Shown in pieces: positions 52,002 to 60,735 of a stretch of 64,000 bases of DNA. The notes beneath the pieces were generated by a model. That model saw only the letters and a list, made by a program, of their open reading frames with translations. It did no database searches and was not told the DNA's origin. Position 1 is the first letter of the stretch, and each line of letters begins with the position of its first letter. Location: assembly GCA_944325155.1 (NCBI GenBank), contig CALUYY010000006.1, forward strand, positions 1-64,000, in the 5' to 3' direction. A program made the position numbers and the translations under genes. Origin of the DNA: Candidatus Gastranaerophilales bacterium. GTDB lineage: Bacteria; Cyanobacteriota; Vampirovibrionia; Gastranaerophilales; Gastranaerophilaceae.

Positions 52002-53228
52002 ATGAATAATATATTAATTTCAATTGTTTCTTTTTTGTTCGGAGCAATTATAACGGGTGCGGTTTGTTACAGAAAACTTGCTTTTGAAAAAGAAAAAAAC
52101 CTTTCATTAAATAACGAATTAAATTCTAAATCCGCTCAATTAACGATATTGGAACAAAATAAAACAAATAAAGACGAACTTATTGATTTAATCAAAAAAG
52201 AATTTCAGGCGGCTTCAAACGAAGTTTTAATCGAAAAACAAAAAACGCTTCAGGAGCAAAATTTAACCTCGCTTGAGGGGTTTTTAAAACCCCTAAAAGA
52301 AAGAATTAAAGAGTTTCAAACAAAAGTCGAACAGTTTGACGAAACGGGCAAAATCAACAATGCAACATTAAAACAAAAAATTGAAGAATTAATCAAACAA
52401 AACCAAATAACATGTAATCAAACAGAAAAACTCTCGAGTGCCATAAGCCAAAATTCAAAATTCAGAGGTACATTGGGAGAGATGATTTTAGACAAACTTT
52501 TAAAATCATCGGGGCTGATTGATAAAAAAGAAAATCCCCAAAAAGGAAATTATGAAACACAGGTTGCATTTCACACAAACGATGAAAATAATTCCCAAAG
52601 AAACGTCGATGCGGTTGTTTATTTATCCGAAGGAACAAAAAGCATTGTAATCGATTCCAAGGCTTCTTTGGTTGAATTTATGAATTTTGTCGAAGAAGAA
52701 GATGATGAAATGAAACAAAAACATCTTTTATTGTTTTTAAAAGACGTAAATGACAGAGTAAACGAGTTAAGCAACAAATATACGAATTTAAAAGAAATAA
52801 ACACGCCCGATTTTACGATTATGTTTATTCCTTTTGAAAATTCGCTTACATATATTTATCAAAACAACAAGCTTATTGAAGACGCTTTGAATAAAAATAT
52901 AATTATAGCAGGTCCCTCTACTTTAATTGCAACCTTAAGAACAATTAACTATGCCTGGGCGCAAAAAAACCAGTTTGACAATATAAAAAATATAACAAAG
53001 CTGGCGCAGACAATTTATGAAAAATGCACCGTTTTAATTCAAAAGTTTGAAAGCGTTCAGACCTCTTTTGAAACGGTAAGGAAAAATTTTGACGGCGTTT
53101 TTGCAACAATCAAGGGAAGAGGCGGGCTTATCGGCCAGGTTGAAAAATTAAAAGATTACGGACTCAGCCCTTCAAAACAAATTGAATCCAAATATTTGGA
53201 AGAAGACGCTTCTTTAATTGAAGCATAA
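52002..53228 (+). CDS. rmuC: RmuC-like DNA recombination protein
   Basis: The 408-residue protein begins with a membrane anchor (NNILISIVSFLFGAIITGAVCY), a long coiled coil (about 25-160), then the nuclease-like RmuC core: SKFRGTLGEMILDKLLKSSGLI, NVDAVVYLSEGTKSIVIDSKASLVEFM and DFTIMFIPFENSLTYIYQNN...NIIIAGPSTLIATLRTI. RmuC suppresses inversions at short repeats. The open frame runs back into tRNA-Val, but the ATG at 52002 with GGGGATG upstream and the following anchor is the natural start. It is convergent with the SIS gene at 53233. Confidence 0.9.
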   Translation: MNNILISIVSFLFGAIITGAVCYRKLAFEKEKNLSLNNELNSKSAQLTILEQNKTNKDELIDLIKKEFQAASNEVLIEKQKTLQEQNLTSLEGFLKPLKERIKEFQTKVEQFDETGKINNATLKQKIEELIKQNQITCNQTEKLSSAISQNSKFRGTLGEMILDKLLKSSGLIDKKENPQKGNYETQVAFHTNDENNSQRNVDAVVYLSEGTKSIVIDSKASLVEFMNFVEEEDDEMKQKHLLLFLKDVNDRVNELSNKYTNLKEINTPDFTIMFIPFENSLTYIYQNNKLIEDALNKNIIIAGPSTLIATLRTINYAWAQKNQFDNIKNITKLAQTIYEKCTVLIQKFESVQTSFETVRKNFDGVFATIKGRGGLIGQVEKLKDYGLSPSKQIESKYLEEDASLIEA

Positions 53229-53232
53229 TAAT

Positions 53233-54276
53233 TTATTTTACGATTTTATACAGTCCTTCCGGGTTATCAATGTCGTTTCCCGATTTTAAGGCGATATGAT
53301 ACGAAAGAAGCTGGCATATAACGGTCAGAGCCGTAATTTTTGCAATCTGTGATTTATAATTATTTAATTTTAAAGTATTTTTAAAATCGGTTTTAACGGG
53401 TGAAATTGCAATTATGTCGGGGCTAAAATTATCTTTCATTTTTTTAAACGCATAAAGCTCCGTTTCCGATATTGTTTCATCCAAAAGCGCAATAACTTTT
53501 TTGTCTCTGTTTAAAAGCGCCGTATGTCCGTGGATAAATTCGCCGGTCGGGTATGCGTTTGCGTTAATATAAGATGTTTCTTTGATTTTAAGCGCAAATT
53601 CCCTTGAAATTATATAAGGAAACCCTTCGCCGATTAAAATTAAGCCTTTTTCGTCATAAATTTCATCAATAAGAAGTTTGATTTCTTTTTCGGATTTCAT
53701 TGTTTCAATTGAAGCTTTTATTGCTTCATCGAGAAAATCTTTTTCTTCTTCCAATGAAATTTTTCCTTCTTTTATTGCAAAAGAAACGGCAATCATCCAT
53801 ACACAGACAACACTCGTTAAAAAAGATTTTGTTGCGGCAATTGCACGCTCGGTTCCCGCAAGAGAATCTATTTTGATATCCGAATTTATATATATAAAAG
53901 AATTAGGGTTATTTGTAACCGATAAAGTCATGGCACCTTTACTTTTTACAAGTTCAAGCGCAAGTTTTGTATCGTATGTTTCTCCTGATTGGCTTATAAA
54001 ACAATAGAGAGTGTCTTTTTTAATATTATTTGCACAATTTTTAATAAATTCGGAAGAATAATCAAAAGATGATCTTTTATTTGTATATTTTGAAAAAAGA
54101 TAATTTCCGATTAACCCCGCATTATATGAGGAGCCTGAAGCTATGAATTTTATTTCGTTAAAATCATAGCGCATTTTTGAAGGCAAAACAGGTTCATTAT
54201 CAATAAAATAAAATTGTTTAAGCCTTTGGAGCGCTTCTTTTTGCTGATAGATTTCTTTTAACATTAATGAGTGCAT
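53233..54276 (-). CDS. SIS-domain sugar isomerase/deaminase (GlmS C-terminal type)
   Basis: The 347-residue protein has two SIS domains, as in the C-terminal half of GlmS: HSLMLKEIYQQKEALQRL, FIASGSSYNAGLIGNYLF (about 43-60), ISQSGETYDTKLALELVKSKGAMTLSVTNN, LAGTERAIAATKSFLTSV and the second copy ILIGEGFPYIISREFALKIKETSYINANAYPTGEFIHGHTAL, with NPEGLYKIVK near the end. No N-terminal glutaminase domain is present, so glutamine-dependent GlmS is excluded. It may be a NagB-II/AgaS-like hexosamine-phosphate deaminase or isomerase. It stands alone on the minus strand, convergent with rmuC. Confidence 0.85.
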   Translation of the reverse strand: MHSLMLKEIYQQKEALQRLKQFYFIDNEPVLPSKMRYDFNEIKFIASGSSYNAGLIGNYLFSKYTNKRSSFDYSSEFIKNCANNIKKDTLYCFISQSGETYDTKLALELVKSKGAMTLSVTNNPNSFIYINSDIKIDSLAGTERAIAATKSFLTSVVCVWMIAVSFAIKEGKISLEEEKDFLDEAIKASIETMKSEKEIKLLIDEIYDEKGLILIGEGFPYIISREFALKIKETSYINANAYPTGEFIHGHTALLNRDKKVIALLDETISETELYAFKKMKDNFSPDIIAISPVKTDFKNTLKLNNYKSQIAKITALTVICQLLSYHIALKSGNDIDNPEGLYKIVK

Positions 54277-54338
54277 ATTATCATTATACCCTTATTTTTT
54301 GTTTCATAAAGGTTATTTGGCTGTTATAATCAATTTGT

Positions 54339-55430
54339 ATGATTAATTATGCTTATATTCACATTCCTTTTTGCAAAACAAAATGCAGATACTGCGCTTT
54401 TATTTCGTATGTGAATCTTAATTTAATCGATGAATATGTAAATAAGCTTTTATATGAAATTGATTTTTATTATGATAAAAAACCGCTTAAAACTTTATAT
54501 ATAGGGGGCGGAACACCAAGCTTACTTACGATTAATCAAATTGAAAAAATAATAAATAAATTTAATTTTATAAAAACGCCTGAAATTACGATTGAATTAA
54601 ACCCCGACGGCATAACAACCGAATATTTAAAAGGATTGTATAATCTTCATGTAAACAGATTAAGCATAGGCGCCCAAACGTTTAACGATAAAATTTTAAA
54701 AGAAATCGGGCGGAACCACACAAAAGAAGATATTTTAAAAACGGTTGATTCGGCAAAAGAAGCAGGGTTTAAGAATATAAGCCTTGATTTAATCTACGGG
54801 CTTCCAAACCAAACAATAAAAGATTTTATCTATGATTTGGAAATTATAAAAAAAATTGATATTGAACACTTATCAACCTACGGGCTAAAAATTGAAGATA
54901 AAACTTATTATAGAAAATATCCGCCAAAAAACCTTCCGGATGATGATAAACAAAGAAAAATGTATGAAATAATTCCTGAAATTTTAGAGGATTTTTATCA
55001 TTATGAAATTTCAAATTTTGCAAAAAACAAAAATTTTATCTCAAAACATAATATGAATTATTGGAATCTTGAGCCGTACTACGGTTTCGGCGTAAGCGCA
55101 AGCGGGTTTGAGGGGAATGTAAGATATAAAAATACGGATAATATAAAAAAATATCTTACGGAGCCCGCTTCAAATTTAAGAGAAGAAATTATAAATACGG
55201 AGAAAAAAGATTTGGAAGAAGAGATGATTTTTTTGGGTTTCAGAAAAATTGAAGGGATTGATGTTGAATTAATCAATAAAAAATTTAATACGGATTTTAA
55301 TCATAAATATAAAAAAATTCTGGATAAATATATAAATTCAAAGCACATTGAAAAAACCGGCAAAGGTTACAAATTAACCAAAGAGGGAATTTTGCTTTCA
55401 AATTATATACTGTGCGATTTTTTATGTTAA
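54339..55430 (+). CDS. hemW: HemW-family radical SAM protein (heme chaperone-like)
   Basis: The 363-residue protein opens AYIHIPFCKTKCRYCAF (cluster C12, C16, C19) and has TLYIGGGTPSLLTINQIEKI, EITIELNPDGITTEYLKGLYNLHVNRLSIGAQTFNDKILKEIGRNHTKEDI, LDLIYGLPNQT and the C-terminal winged domain (FLGFRKIEGIDVELINKKFNTDF, LTKEGILLSNYI). It matches HemW/HemN-like family members without the full oxygen-independent coproporphyrinogen oxidase signature, so heme delivery is the better guess. The start is plain ATG. The zinc-ribbon gene follows 10 nt later. Confidence 0.88.
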   Translation: MINYAYIHIPFCKTKCRYCAFISYVNLNLIDEYVNKLLYEIDFYYDKKPLKTLYIGGGTPSLLTINQIEKIINKFNFIKTPEITIELNPDGITTEYLKGLYNLHVNRLSIGAQTFNDKILKEIGRNHTKEDILKTVDSAKEAGFKNISLDLIYGLPNQTIKDFIYDLEIIKKIDIEHLSTYGLKIEDKTYYRKYPPKNLPDDDKQRKMYEIIPEILEDFYHYEISNFAKNKNFISKHNMNYWNLEPYYGFGVSASGFEGNVRYKNTDNIKKYLTEPASNLREEIINTEKKDLEEEMIFLGFRKIEGIDVELINKKFNTDFNHKYKKILDKYINSKHIEKTGKGYKLTKEGILLSNYILCDFLC

Positions 55431-55440
55431 TATTTTTCTT

Positions 55441-55755
55441 ATGGAAGATGCCAAAAAAATAATTGAAGAAATGCAAAAAGTTGCAAAAGTTATGGTTGAA
55501 GATGATATTGAAGAAAATCCCGATATCATCAACGAATATTTTGATTGCAGCGCCTGCGGAGAATATAAATGTATGGCGGGAAGCATTCAATACGGCAAAT
55601 ACAGACTTTGCAACGATTGTGTCGTTTTGGCGGAATCGGGGTTTAAATTAAAAAAAATCAAAGACATTCAGGAATTAATCGATGCCATGGAAGATAAAAG
55701 ACTTGAAGTTATGTGCGACTTTATAAAACGGGATGAAAATTCGATAAACAATTAA
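55441..55755 (+). CDS. Small zinc-ribbon protein
   Basis: The 104-residue protein has an acidic N-terminal helix (EDAKKIIEEMQKVAKVMVEDDIEENP), then a metal site C36-x2-C39, C44, C57-x2-C60 (DCSACGEYKCMAGSIQ, YRLCNDCV), and a helical tail. This fits a single zinc ribbon, common in small regulators and adaptor proteins. Not recognised. It is 10 nt after hemW, suggesting co-expression, and overlaps the convergent purN::purD gene by 4 nt. Confidence 0.7.
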   Translation: MEDAKKIIEEMQKVAKVMVEDDIEENPDIINEYFDCSACGEYKCMAGSIQYGKYRLCNDCVVLAESGFKLKKIKDIQELIDAMEDKRLEVMCDFIKRDENSINN

Positions 55756-57491
55756 TCCCCTATATCATGCCTGTATTTTTTATCTTTATATTCAATTTCA
55801 CAAATCGCATTATATATATCAGAAAGTGCATTTTTGCCCGTTTTTGTAACGGATAAAACCCTTCCGCCCGATGCATAAAATTTATCATCGGTTATTTTTA
55901 CACCGGAATAATAAATTTTAACGCCGTGTTTTTCTTTTACTTCTTGAATATTTTTAATCTCCGCCCCTTTTTTCGGGTTGTCGGGGTATCCTTTTGACGC
56001 CATAATAACGGTATATGCGGTATCATTTTTAATTTTTAAATCAAGTTCGTTTAATTTTGAATTAACCGTTTTTTCTATAATTTCAATAAAATCATTTTCT
56101 ATAAGCTGCATAAGAGATTGAATTTCGGGGTCTCCGAACCTTACGTTATATTCAAGAACATATACCCCTTCATCCGTTTCAATTAACCCCGAATAAACTA
56201 TTCCTTTATAATATGCATTTATTGAATTTAACATTTTTAAAAGGTTGATTTTATAGTCCGATAAATCGGATTTTATTTTATGCGGTGCATAAGAGCCCAT
56301 TCCGCCCGTGTTTTTGCCTTTGTTATTATCAAATTCTTTTTTATAATCTTTAAGATAAGGAAAATGAACAAGATTTTTTCCGTCATATAAAGAAAAGAGG
56401 GAAAATTCATCTCCATAGAGCCTTTTTTCTAAAATTACTTTTTTTGAAGCGTCATTAAATTTGCCTTTTAAAAATTCAATTATAATTTCTTTTGCCGAAT
56501 GAAAACTATCGGGTATATAAACACCTTTTCCCATACAAAGCCCGTCTGCTTTTATGACGGGGGGAGAAGAAAAATTCTTAAGCGCATTGTCAATTTCATC
56601 AATTTTATTTACCGTTATATATGGAGCCGTTTTTATATTAAATTTTTGCATTAATTCTTTTGCAAAACTTTTTTTTGATTCCAGTTGTGAAAAATATTTA
56701 TCGCACCCGAAAGCTTTTATTCCCTTTTTTAAAAAAATGTCAACAATCCCTTCTGCCATCGGATTTTCAGGACCTACAACAAGATAATCGACGCCCAAGC
56801 TTTTTGAAATTTGCGCCAATTCTTCATAGTCTTTATATTCAATTATTTCTCCCGAATTTTTAAAGCCGTCATTGGGGTTTGCAAGATATAATTTATTTAA
56901 AAATTCTGACTGTTTAATTTTTTCCGTAAGAACATGCTCTCTTGCGCCCGAACCTATAATAAGAATATTTTTTTTATTAAGTTCGTTTTCAATAATTTTA
57001 GGGTAAATTTTATGTTCAAGATTATGGATTTTTTCTTCCAATTCTTCAAGTGTTTTATAGGAATCAACTTTTTTTTGGATAATAATCCCGCCCGAATCAA
57101 CCTCTTTTGTTACATAATGAATTGTAACACCCGTTTCTTTTTTATCTTTAAATGCGCGCTTTATTGCGTCTTTTCCTTTGTATAAAGGAAGAATTGAAGG
57201 GTGAATATTTAAAAATTTGCCTTTGTTTATAACTTCTTCGGGTAAAATTCTCATAAAACCGGAGAGGATATAAAGGTCATAATTTTTATCTTTTAAAAAT
57301 TTTATAATATCTTCAAATTGAACAAAATAAGATTTTATATTATATTTTTTTGCCAGATTTAAAACGGGCGCATCTTTTTTATCGGACAAAAGCTCGATTA
57401 AAATGTCCGGTGAATTTTTAAAATATTTAACTATCGCTTCAAAGTTTGTTCCCTTACCCGAAGCAAAAATCAACAGTTTCTTTTTGCTCAT
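55752..57491 (-). CDS. PurN::PurD fusion: GAR transformylase plus GAR synthetase
   Basis: The 579-residue protein joins two purine enzymes. Residues 1-171 are PurN: LLIFASGKGTNFEAIV, FLNIHPSILPLYKG with Asn95 and His97, and GVTIHYVTKEVDSGG with His125 and Asp132, the formyl-transfer residues. From residue 172 PurD follows with no visible linker: ILIIGSGAREHVLTEKI, YLVVGPENPMAEGIVD, the ATP-grasp block PPVIKADGLCMGKGVYI, GSYAPHKI and LEYNVRFGDPEIQSL. PurD uses ATP to join phosphoribosylamine and glycine; PurN then formylates the product. purM, the enzyme two steps after PurN, overlaps its start by 38 nt. Both halves look complete, though PurN is shorter than usual. Confidence 0.93.
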   Translation of the reverse strand: MSKKKLLIFASGKGTNFEAIVKYFKNSPDILIELLSDKKDAPVLNLAKKYNIKSYFVQFEDIIKFLKDKNYDLYILSGFMRILPEEVINKGKFLNIHPSILPLYKGKDAIKRAFKDKKETGVTIHYVTKEVDSGGIIIQKKVDSYKTLEELEEKIHNLEHKIYPKIIENELNKKNILIIGSGAREHVLTEKIKQSEFLNKLYLANPNDGFKNSGEIIEYKDYEELAQISKSLGVDYLVVGPENPMAEGIVDIFLKKGIKAFGCDKYFSQLESKKSFAKELMQKFNIKTAPYITVNKIDEIDNALKNFSSPPVIKADGLCMGKGVYIPDSFHSAKEIIIEFLKGKFNDASKKVILEKRLYGDEFSLFSLYDGKNLVHFPYLKDYKKEFDNNKGKNTGGMGSYAPHKIKSDLSDYKINLLKMLNSINAYYKGIVYSGLIETDEGVYVLEYNVRFGDPEIQSLMQLIENDFIEIIEKTVNSKLNELDLKIKNDTAYTVIMASKGYPDNPKKGAEIKNIQEVKEKHGVKIYYSGVKITDDKFYASGGRVLSVTKTGKNALSDIYNAICEIEYKDKKYRHDIGD

Positions 57492-58410
57492 TATTTTCTA
57501 CGATTTTTCCCAAAATATAAGAATTATATTTTTTTGTTTTCTCAAGCACGTAGGGCGCATTTATTTTATCAGTGATTAAAATAAACCCTACTCCCATATT
57601 AAACGTTTTATAGCATTCTTCTTTCGGTAAAATTTTCTCCAAATCAAGAAAAATTTTATCTTTTATTATTTTATTTTCATATACAAGAGCCTTAAATTTA
57701 TTCGGGATTATTCTTTTTAAATTGTCTTTTATCCCGCCGCCCGTTATATTTGCAGAGCATTTTATCTTTTTTTCATCCGCAAGAAGGGAAACTTCGTTTG
57801 TATAAATTAAAGTCGGGCTAAGGTAGTTTTCAATATTAATCAATTTTTTTTCATCCAGTTTTCTTAAAAGCGAAAACCCGTTTGAATGAACGCCGGATGA
57901 TTTTAGAGCAATTATTACATCGTCTTTTTTTATATTTTCTTTTTTTAAAATATTATCCTTTTTAACAAGGCCGACAACAAAACCCGAGATATCAATCGAA
58001 TTTTCGGTAAATAAATTATTTAATTCTGAAGTTTCACCCCCTAAAAGCGGACAATTATATTTATTTGATTCTTTTTTTAATTCAGTGATAAAATTTGAAA
58101 TAACTTCGGGGTTTAATTTGTTTACGGCAATATAATCAAGAAAAAATAACGGTCTTGCGCCGAGGGTTAAAATGTCGTTAAAATTCATTGCAAGTAAATC
58201 AAGCGCCAATGTATTATATAATTTTCTTTTAAATAAAGGTTCAATTTTTGTTCCTATTCCGTCGGTTGATGAAACAAGATAATAATCTTTTAATAAAGGA
58301 TGTTCAAAAACGCCCGCAAATTCATTATTTGAAACCCCGTTTTTTAAAAGCAGGGATATGAGTTTATTTGAATTTTCCAAATCAACCCCTGAATTTTTAT
58401 ATGTAAACAT
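57454..58410 (-). CDS. purM: Phosphoribosylformylglycinamidine cyclo-ligase PurM
   Basis: The 318-residue protein is a PurM/AIR synthetase: VFEHPLLKDYYLVSSTDGIGTKIEPLFKRKLYNTLALDLLAMNFNDILTLGARPLFFLDYIAV (about 40-100), PLLGGETSELNNLF, DDVIIALKSSGVHSNGFSLLRKL and ANITGGGIKDNLKRIIPN. It is at the short end of the family (usually about 340), and the C-terminal end is compact. It lies 15 nt after ilvN and overlaps the purN::purD start, so ilvBN-purM-purND may be one transcript. Confidence 0.92.
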   Translation of the reverse strand: MFTYKNSGVDLENSNKLISLLLKNGVSNNEFAGVFEHPLLKDYYLVSSTDGIGTKIEPLFKRKLYNTLALDLLAMNFNDILTLGARPLFFLDYIAVNKLNPEVISNFITELKKESNKYNCPLLGGETSELNNLFTENSIDISGFVVGLVKKDNILKKENIKKDDVIIALKSSGVHSNGFSLLRKLDEKKLINIENYLSPTLIYTNEVSLLADEKKIKCSANITGGGIKDNLKRIIPNKFKALVYENKIIKDKIFLDLEKILPKEECYKTFNMGVGFILITDKINAPYVLEKTKKYNSYILGKIVENNEQKETVDFCFG

Positions 58411-58425
58411 AATAAGCCTTAAAAA

Positions 58426-58932
58426 TTAAAGATTTTTTAAATTGGTAAACTGGTTATTTCTTGAAATTGCAACCTTTCCGCTTCTTACAAATTCTTTTAC
58501 GCTATAAGGTCTTACAAGTTCAATTAGAGCCTGAATTTGTTTCTCATCGCCCACCGCCTGCAATATATATGTTTTATCCGTTATATCGATAATTTTTGCG
58601 TTTGTGGCTTCGGCTATTCTTAAAATATCGCTTTTTTCTTCGTCTTTAACCTGAATTTTAATTAATGCGATTTCTCTTTCAAGCGCTTCTTTAATGTTTA
58701 AATCCGCAACTTTAATAACGGGAACAAGCCTGTTTAATTGTTTGTTTATTTGTTCGATTGCGGCTTCATCGCCCCCCGTTACGATTGTTACTCTTGAATA
58801 CAGTTTATCTATGGTGGGAGCAACGGTTAAGCTTTCAATGTTATAGCCTCTGCCTGAAAACAGGTCGACTATTCTTGATAAGACACCCGCTTCATTTGTT
58901 ACAAGTATTGAAATTGTATGAAAATTTTCCAT
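58426..58932 (-). CDS. ilvN: Acetolactate synthase small (regulatory) subunit
   Basis: The 168-residue regulatory subunit has two ACT-type domains: HTISILVTNEAGVLSRIVDLFSGRGYNIESLTVAP (about 5-40) and EREIALIKIQVKDEEKSDILRIAEATNAKIIDIT (about 75-110). It binds valine to inhibit the large subunit and raises its activity. The frame opens 11 codons earlier (58965) and overlaps ilvB, but GGGGAAAAG lies 8 nt before the ATG at 58932, and the family starts there. It is 22 nt after the ilvB stop on the same strand. Confidence 0.93.
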   Translation of the reverse strand: MENFHTISILVTNEAGVLSRIVDLFSGRGYNIESLTVAPTIDKLYSRVTIVTGGDEAAIEQINKQLNRLVPVIKVADLNIKEALEREIALIKIQVKDEEKSDILRIAEATNAKIIDITDKTYILQAVGDEKQIQALIELVRPYSVKEFVRSGKVAISRNNQFTNLKNL

Positions 58933-58954
58933 TTTTTCTTTTCCCCGTATAAGA

Positions 58955-60661
58955 TTAACAATCATTAGACAATAAAACTTTGGTTAAGGGTTCGCCCGCC
59001 AATACCCACGGATAAACCATTTCGCATTCTTCCGTTACAAAATCAATTATAACGGGTGATTTTGCTTCAATTGCTCTTTTTATCGCAGGTACAATCTCAT
59101 CTTCATGTTCAACCCTTATCCCGAGCGCCCCGTATGCTTCCGCAAGTTTCACAAAATCGGGGTGAGAAATTTTTGTTTGAGAATAGTGCTTGTGGAAAAG
59201 TTTTTCCTGCCACTGGCGCACCATACCTAAATATCCGTTATCGATTACGCAGTTTATAACCTTAAATCCGTAATCAACACAGGTTGCAAGCTCTTGAATA
59301 TTCATCTGTATTGAGCCGTCGCCCGCTATATTTAAAACAAGAGTGTCGGGTTTTGCGGCACAAGCACCCATTGCGGCGGGGAAACCAAACCCCATTGTGC
59401 CAAGACCGCCCGAAGTTATAAATTTTCTCGGTTCATTGAACTTAAACAACTGCGCTGTCCACATCTGGTGCTGTCCTACTTCGGTGCAAACAATCGGGTT
59501 ATATTCTTTTGTTGCTTCATACAGTGTTTTTATAACTGTAAGAGCCGACAGTTTGCCCGATGTATGAACCGGAACGGCCTTTTTTTGTTTCCATTCGTTT
59601 ATTTGTTCAAGCCATTTTTGTTTATCTTCTTCATAGATATTTAAAGGTTTCTTTTCATATTGGCTTATTAATTCGACAAGAACATTTTTAACATCGCCCA
59701 CTATGGGAATGTCCGCTTTAACGTTTTTGGAAATTGAACAAGGGTCAATATCAACATGAATAACATGGGCATCTCTTGCAAATCTTTGAAGGCAGCCCGT
59801 TATTCTGTCGTTAAATCTTGTGCCGAGCGCAAAAATAACATCCGAATGAGAAACGGCATAATTTGCCCAAAAGCTTCCGTGCATTCCGAGCATTCCAAGG
59901 TCAAGAACATTTGTTGAAGGGAAAGTGCCCGTTCCCATAAGAGTGTGCGCAACGGGGATTTTTAACATGTTTGCAACTTTTTCAAGTTCTTTATATGCGC
60001 CCGATGTTAATACGCCGCCGCCCGATATTATAACGGGTCTGTGGGCTTCGGATAACATTTTAAGAGCACGCCCGATTTGAATCGGATGTCCTTTATAGTT
60101 GGGGTTATAACCTGCCAATTTTACGGTTTTGGGATAGTTAAAAGCGGTTTTTTGGGTCAGGATATCTTTGGGAAGATCAACGACAACCGGTCCCGGTTTT
60201 CCGGTTGTTGCAATATGGAACGCTTCTTTTATTATTCTTTGAAGGTCTTTAACGTCTTTTACAAGATAGTTATGTTTGCAGCATGAACGGGTAATACCCA
60301 CGACATCCGCTTCCTGAAATGCATCGTTTCCTATCTGGTTTAAGCCGACCTGACCGGTAAACACAACAATAGGATATCCGTCATAATATGCGTTTGCAAT
60401 TCCCGTTACGGTGTTTGTCGCACCGGGGCCGGATGTTACAAGTGCAACGCCGCATTTTCCGGTTGTTCTTGCATAACCTTCCGCAGCATGAACTGCGGCT
60501 TGTTCATGTCTTACAAGATAGTGTTTAATATCGTTTTGATTATATAGGGCTTCATAAATAGTTAAAATTACGCCGCCCGGGTAGCCGAAAATTTCTTTAA
60601 CACCTTCTTCAACAAGTGATTTTAAAAGTATCTCGGCGCCTGTATATAATTCATTTGTCAT
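58955..60661 (-). CDS. ilvB: Acetolactate synthase large subunit
   Basis: The 568-residue thiamine-diphosphate enzyme joins two pyruvates, or pyruvate and 2-ketobutyrate, for branched-chain amino acids. Landmarks: EIFGYPGGVILTIYEAL, HYLVRHEQAAVHAAEGYARTTGKCGVALVTSGPGATN (ThDP Glu), the FAD-associated middle domain, and the GDGSIQMNIQELATCVDYGFKVINCVIDN ThDP-Mg motif (about 445-475). Standard length. It is the first gene of the ilvB-ilvN-purM-purND minus-strand run and divergent from the permease. Confidence 0.96.
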   Translation of the reverse strand: MTNELYTGAEILLKSLVEEGVKEIFGYPGGVILTIYEALYNQNDIKHYLVRHEQAAVHAAEGYARTTGKCGVALVTSGPGATNTVTGIANAYYDGYPIVVFTGQVGLNQIGNDAFQEADVVGITRSCCKHNYLVKDVKDLQRIIKEAFHIATTGKPGPVVVDLPKDILTQKTAFNYPKTVKLAGYNPNYKGHPIQIGRALKMLSEAHRPVIISGGGVLTSGAYKELEKVANMLKIPVAHTLMGTGTFPSTNVLDLGMLGMHGSFWANYAVSHSDVIFALGTRFNDRITGCLQRFARDAHVIHVDIDPCSISKNVKADIPIVGDVKNVLVELISQYEKKPLNIYEEDKQKWLEQINEWKQKKAVPVHTSGKLSALTVIKTLYEATKEYNPIVCTEVGQHQMWTAQLFKFNEPRKFITSGGLGTMGFGFPAAMGACAAKPDTLVLNIAGDGSIQMNIQELATCVDYGFKVINCVIDNGYLGMVRQWQEKLFHKHYSQTKISHPDFVKLAEAYGALGIRVEHEDEIVPAIKRAIEAKSPVIIDFVTEECEMVYPWVLAGEPLTKVLLSNDC

Positions 60662-60735
60662 CTTTTTTAAAAAACTCCAACTTTTGCTATAATTGCATTA
60701 TAATATGAAAATATTTTTTGTGTCAGATTAGTATT

